Made by a program: the position numbers and the translations under genes. The notes beneath the pieces were generated by a model, which was given only the letters and a program-made list of their open reading frames with translations, was not told where the DNA came from and made no database searches. From NCBI RefSeq assembly GCF_041227145.1, contig NZ_JBGFSP010000003.1, positions 2,852,001-2,916,000 on the forward strand: DNA of 64,000 nt, read 5' to 3'. Shown here in pieces: positions 61,463 through 64,000 of the stretch (position 1 is its first letter; every line of letters begins with the position of its first letter). The DNA is from Bacteroides sp. AN502(2024) (GTDB lineage: Bacteria > Bacteroidota > Bacteroidia > Bacteroidales > Bacteroidaceae).

Positions 61463-62449
61463 ATGAAGAAACTATTAAAAAAGACGCTGAAACTGATATT
61501 ACCGGTTGTTTTAGGCGGCTTTATTTTATTTTGGGTGTATCGCGACTTTGATTTTGCAAAAGCGGGCGATGTGTTGTTACATGGTACAAATTGGTGGTGG
61601 ATGCTCTTCTCATTATTGTTCGGGGTATTTGCACAAGTCTTTCGTGGATGGAGGTGGAGACAGACGCTGGAACCGTTGGATGCTTACCCGAAAAAGAGCG
61701 ATTGCGTGAATGCTATCTTCATTTCTTATGCTGCCAGTCTGGTGGTTCCCCGGATCGGGGAGGTGAGCCGTTGCGGGGTATTGGCAAAATATGATAACGT
61801 CTCGTTTGCCAAGTCGTTGGGAACAGTTGTTACGGAGCGGTTGGTCGATACATTGACTATTTTTCTCATCACTGGCATTACTGTATTACTTCAATTACCG
61901 ATATTCGTCACTTTTCTTCAGCAGACCGGAACAAAAATACCTTCCCTTGTCCATCTCCTGACTTCTGTATGGTTCTATATCGTCCTGTTCTGTTTGATAG
62001 GTGTGGTGACACTTCTTTATTATTTAAGAAAAACGCTGTTCTTTTATGAGCGGGTGAAAGGCTTTGTGCTTAATATATGGGAGGGGATTATGTCTTTAAA
62101 AGGAGTGCGTAACATTCCTCTCTTTATTTTTTATACATTGGCTATCTGGACGTGTTATTTCCTTCACTTCTATTTCACGTTCTATTGCTTTGCTTTTACG
62201 GTACATTTGGGTATTCTTGCTGCTTTGGTTATGTTTGTGGGCGGTACGTTTGCGGTGATTGTGCCTACTCCTAACGGGGCGGGACCATGGCATTTTGCCA
62301 TCATTTCTATGATGATGCTTTATGGGATAAGTGTGACGGATGCCGGAATATTTGCCTTGATTGTGCATGGAATCCAAACCTTTCTGGTTATTTTGTTAGG
62401 CATCTATGGTTTGGCTGCTCTACCGTTTGCCAGTAGACATCTGGGTTGA
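61463..62449 (+). CDS. YbhN/AglD-type flippase-like membrane protein (lysylphosphatidylglycerol synthase TM family)
   Basis: A 328-residue inner-membrane protein with about eight membrane segments (first at 13-25). Family blocks are WRWRQTLEPLDAYPKKSDCVNAIFISYAASLVVPRIGEVSRCG and ERLVDTLTIFLITG, plus the C-terminal GGTFAVIVPTPNGAGPWHFA. Members transfer or translocate lipid-linked groups, but the substrate is not predictable. It is divergent from rsmA and transcribed alone. Confidence 0.85.
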   Translation: MKKLLKKTLKLILPVVLGGFILFWVYRDFDFAKAGDVLLHGTNWWWMLFSLLFGVFAQVFRGWRWRQTLEPLDAYPKKSDCVNAIFISYAASLVVPRIGEVSRCGVLAKYDNVSFAKSLGTVVTERLVDTLTIFLITGITVLLQLPIFVTFLQQTGTKIPSLVHLLTSVWFYIVLFCLIGVVTLLYYLRKTLFFYERVKGFVLNIWEGIMSLKGVRNIPLFIFYTLAIWTCYFLHFYFTFYCFAFTVHLGILAALVMFVGGTFAVIVPTPNGAGPWHFAIISMMMLYGISVTDAGIFALIVHGIQTFLVILLGIYGLAALPFASRHLG

Positions 62450-62570
62450 AAATCTAGCTAAGAATGCGTATTTTTAAATGTTTTTGCTGACGTGCTTTGC
62501 TATCTGAAAACTTTTCCATAACTTGGCACTGTTTAATTAGTAGATGTAAAATCGTTTTAAAATATTTATT

Positions 62571-64000
62571 ATGAATACTATTCTTTCTTTGGCTCCACAG
62601 AATGTGTGGAAGCATTTTTATTCGTTGACACAGATTCCTCGTCCATCGGGACATATGGAGAAAATAACAGAATTTCTTCTAGGTTTCGGAAAAGGCTTGG
62701 GACTGGAGTCTTTTGTAGACGAAGCGGGTAATGTAATTATTCGTAAACCGGCAACTCCGGGGATGGAAAACCGGAAAGGTGTAATTCTTCAGGCGCACAT
62801 GGATATGGTTCCGCAGAAGAACAATGATACAGTACACGATTTTGAGAAAGATCCGATTGAAACTTATATAGACGGTGACTGGGTAAAAGCGAAAGGTACT
62901 ACTTTGGGTGCGGATAACGGACTGGGAGTAGCTGCTATTATGGCAGTGTTGGAAGCAAAAGATCTGAAACACGGTCCTTTGGAAGCTCTGATTACTAAAG
63001 ATGAAGAAACCGGTATGTATGGTGCATTTGGTTTGAAGCCGGGTACCCTGAACGGAGAAATCCTGTTGAATCTGGATTCTGAAGATGAGGGTGAATTGTA
63101 TATTGGTTGTGCCGGAGGTATGGACGTAACTGCTACTCTGGAATATAAGGAAGTAGCTCCGGAGGAAGGAGATATTGCAGTGAAAGTAACCTTGAAAGGA
63201 TTGCGTGGCGGACATTCGGGATTGGAAATCAATGAAGGGCGTGCCAATGCCAATAAGTTGTTGGTTCGTTTTGTTCGTGAAGCGGTTGCCAGTTATGAAG
63301 CTCGTTTGGCTAGCTGGGAAGGTGGTAATATGCGTAATGCTATCCCACGTGAGGCACATGCGGTTATTACCATTCCGGCTGAAAATGAAGAAGAAGTGCT
63401 GGGCTTGGTGAAATATTGCGAAGACTTGTTTAATGAAGAATATTCGGCTATTGAAACTCCGATCAGTTTCACAGCTGAGCGTGTGGAACTTCCTGCGGGT
63501 GAAGTTCCCGAAGAAATTCAGGACAATCTGATTGATGCAATCTTTGCTTGTCAAAACGGTGTGACACGTATGATTCCTACAGTTCCGGATACGGTAGAGA
63601 CTTCTTCCAACCTTGCTATTATCACGATTGGTGAAGGAAAGGCGTCCATTAAGATTCTGGCTCGCAGTTCGAGCAATAGCATGAAGGAGTATCTGACTAC
63701 TAGCTTGGAGTCTTGCTTCTCTATGGCAGGTATGAAAGTCGAGATGACAGGGGGGTATTCCGGCTGGCAACCTGATGTTAATTCTCCGATTCTGCACGCG
63801 ATGAAGGCATCCTATAAGCAACAGTTTGGTGCAGAACCTGCGGTGAAAGTGATTCATGCAGGTTTGGAATGTGGTATCATTGGTGCTATTATTCCGGGAT
63901 TGGATATGATTTCTTTTGGTCCGACTTTGCGCTCACCGCATTCACCGGACGAAAGAGCATTGATTCCTACTGTACAGAAGTTCTATGACTTCTTGGTGGC
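62571..64000 (+). CDS. pepD: Aminoacyl-histidine dipeptidase PepD (M20 family), C-terminus cut by the window edge
   Basis: Cytosolic zinc dipeptidase that hydrolyses Xaa-His dipeptides. The frame starts at ATG 62571 (MNTILSLAPQNVWKHFYSL) and stays open for 476 residues to the end of the window; about ten more residues would complete the family. Metal and catalytic motifs are visible: QAHMDMVP (about 79-86), GADNGLGVAA (about 114-123), KDEETGMYGAFGL with the base Glu (about 144-156), and the C-terminal HAGLECGII. A long antisense frame in the same stretch (62679-63857) is a shadow. Confidence 0.95.
   Translation, partial: MNTILSLAPQNVWKHFYSLTQIPRPSGHMEKITEFLLGFGKGLGLESFVDEAGNVIIRKPATPGMENRKGVILQAHMDMVPQKNNDTVHDFEKDPIETYIDGDWVKAKGTTLGADNGLGVAAIMAVLEAKDLKHGPLEALITKDEETGMYGAFGLKPGTLNGEILLNLDSEDEGELYIGCAGGMDVTATLEYKEVAPEEGDIAVKVTLKGLRGGHSGLEINEGRANANKLLVRFVREAVASYEARLASWEGGNMRNAIPREAHAVITIPAENEEEVLGLVKYCEDLFNEEYSAIETPISFTAERVELPAGEVPEEIQDNLIDAIFACQNGVTRMIPTVPDTVETSSNLAIITIGEGKASIKILARSSSNSMKEYLTTSLESCFSMAGMKVEMTGGYSGWQPDVNSPILHAMKASYKQQFGAEPAVKVIHAGLECGIIGAIIPGLDMISFGPTLRSPHSPDERALIPTVQKFYDFLV

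Noticed and set aside
62679..63857. Long open frame (392 codons) on the minus strand
   Set aside because: It lies wholly antisense to pepD, whose M20 motifs are clear. Its product is rich in Phe/Ser/Arg/His without any domain, as expected for a shadow frame.
1..64000. tRNA or rRNA genes
   Set aside because: Intergenic regions were scanned by eye for cloverleaf-like and conserved rRNA sequences; none was recognised.

Overview
The window looks like chromosomal DNA of a gut Bacteroides species (B. thetaiotaomicron / B. ovatus / B. xylanisolvens type). Evidence: two SusC/SusD pairs whose SusC carries an N-terminal STN signalling domain, each next to an ECF sigma/FecR pair; many surface lipoproteins; B12-dependent methylmalonyl-CoA mutase (mutAB); Bacteroides-style promoters (TTTG, about 19-21 nt, TAnnTTTG); weak Shine-Dalgarno sequences; a NigD-like lipoprotein; and typical Bacteroides IS elements. 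Layout: (1) 1-7.8 kb, minus strand, a cobalamin-riboswitch-controlled uptake locus: PKD-type surface lipoprotein, leucine-rich DUF5018-like lipoprotein, BtuG-like beta-propeller, BtuF, BtuC, and BtuD running off the left edge. No BtuB receptor is in view. (2) 7.9-18.4 kb, minus strand, a SusCD locus with ECF sigma, FecR, SusC, SusD and two DUF4959/DUF4998-type lipoproteins; no glycoside hydrolase is seen. (3) 18.7-25.9 kb: cytidylate-kinase-like protein, a repeat-rich intergenic region, an AspT/YidE-type transporter and the mutA-mutB operon. (4) 26.0-36.0 kb, plus strand, a second ECF sigma/FecR-controlled SusCD locus that ends in a lipoprotein with two tandem endonuclease/exonuclease/phosphatase domains, the second apparently dead. 

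From 36.1 to 41.4 kb is a rearranged accessory stretch: an ECF sigma relic, a three-gene operon (two exported proteins plus a membrane-anchored UvrD-type helicase), the C-terminal relic of a mobilisation relaxase, and the C-terminal relic of a GH3 beta-glucosidase. Then come oxyR, a complete IS4-family element with perfect inverted repeats and a 9-bp target duplication, and aquaporin aqpZ. 

From 45.2 to 53.3 kb is a second accessory island: a MITE-like repeat (also present, inverted, at 19.64 kb), an excisionase-like gene, a tyrosine recombinase gene cut off before its catalytic domain, an XRE/AlbA_2-ATPase operon facing a paralogous XRE gene followed by a membrane-anchored coiled-coil protein, and an IS5/IS1182-type element with an ISL3-type (ISAon1-like) element nested inside it. 

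The right end (53.4-64 kb) is mostly core: NigD-like lipoprotein, a third ECF sigma gene with a fused inner-membrane/beta-barrel partner, urea transporter, DUF349 protein, mgtE, rsmA, a YbhN-type flippase-like protein and pepD (cut by the window edge). 

The signals most worth a second look are a 42-bp element repeated before fecR and before susC in the second Sus locus (candidate ECF promoter), the XRE/AlbA_2 plus XRE/coiled-coil module with a thrice-repeated AAACGCAA motif between its divergent regulators, the exported-protein/helicase operon, the catalytically degraded tandem nuclease domain, and related 22-bp tandem repeats at two intergenic sites.
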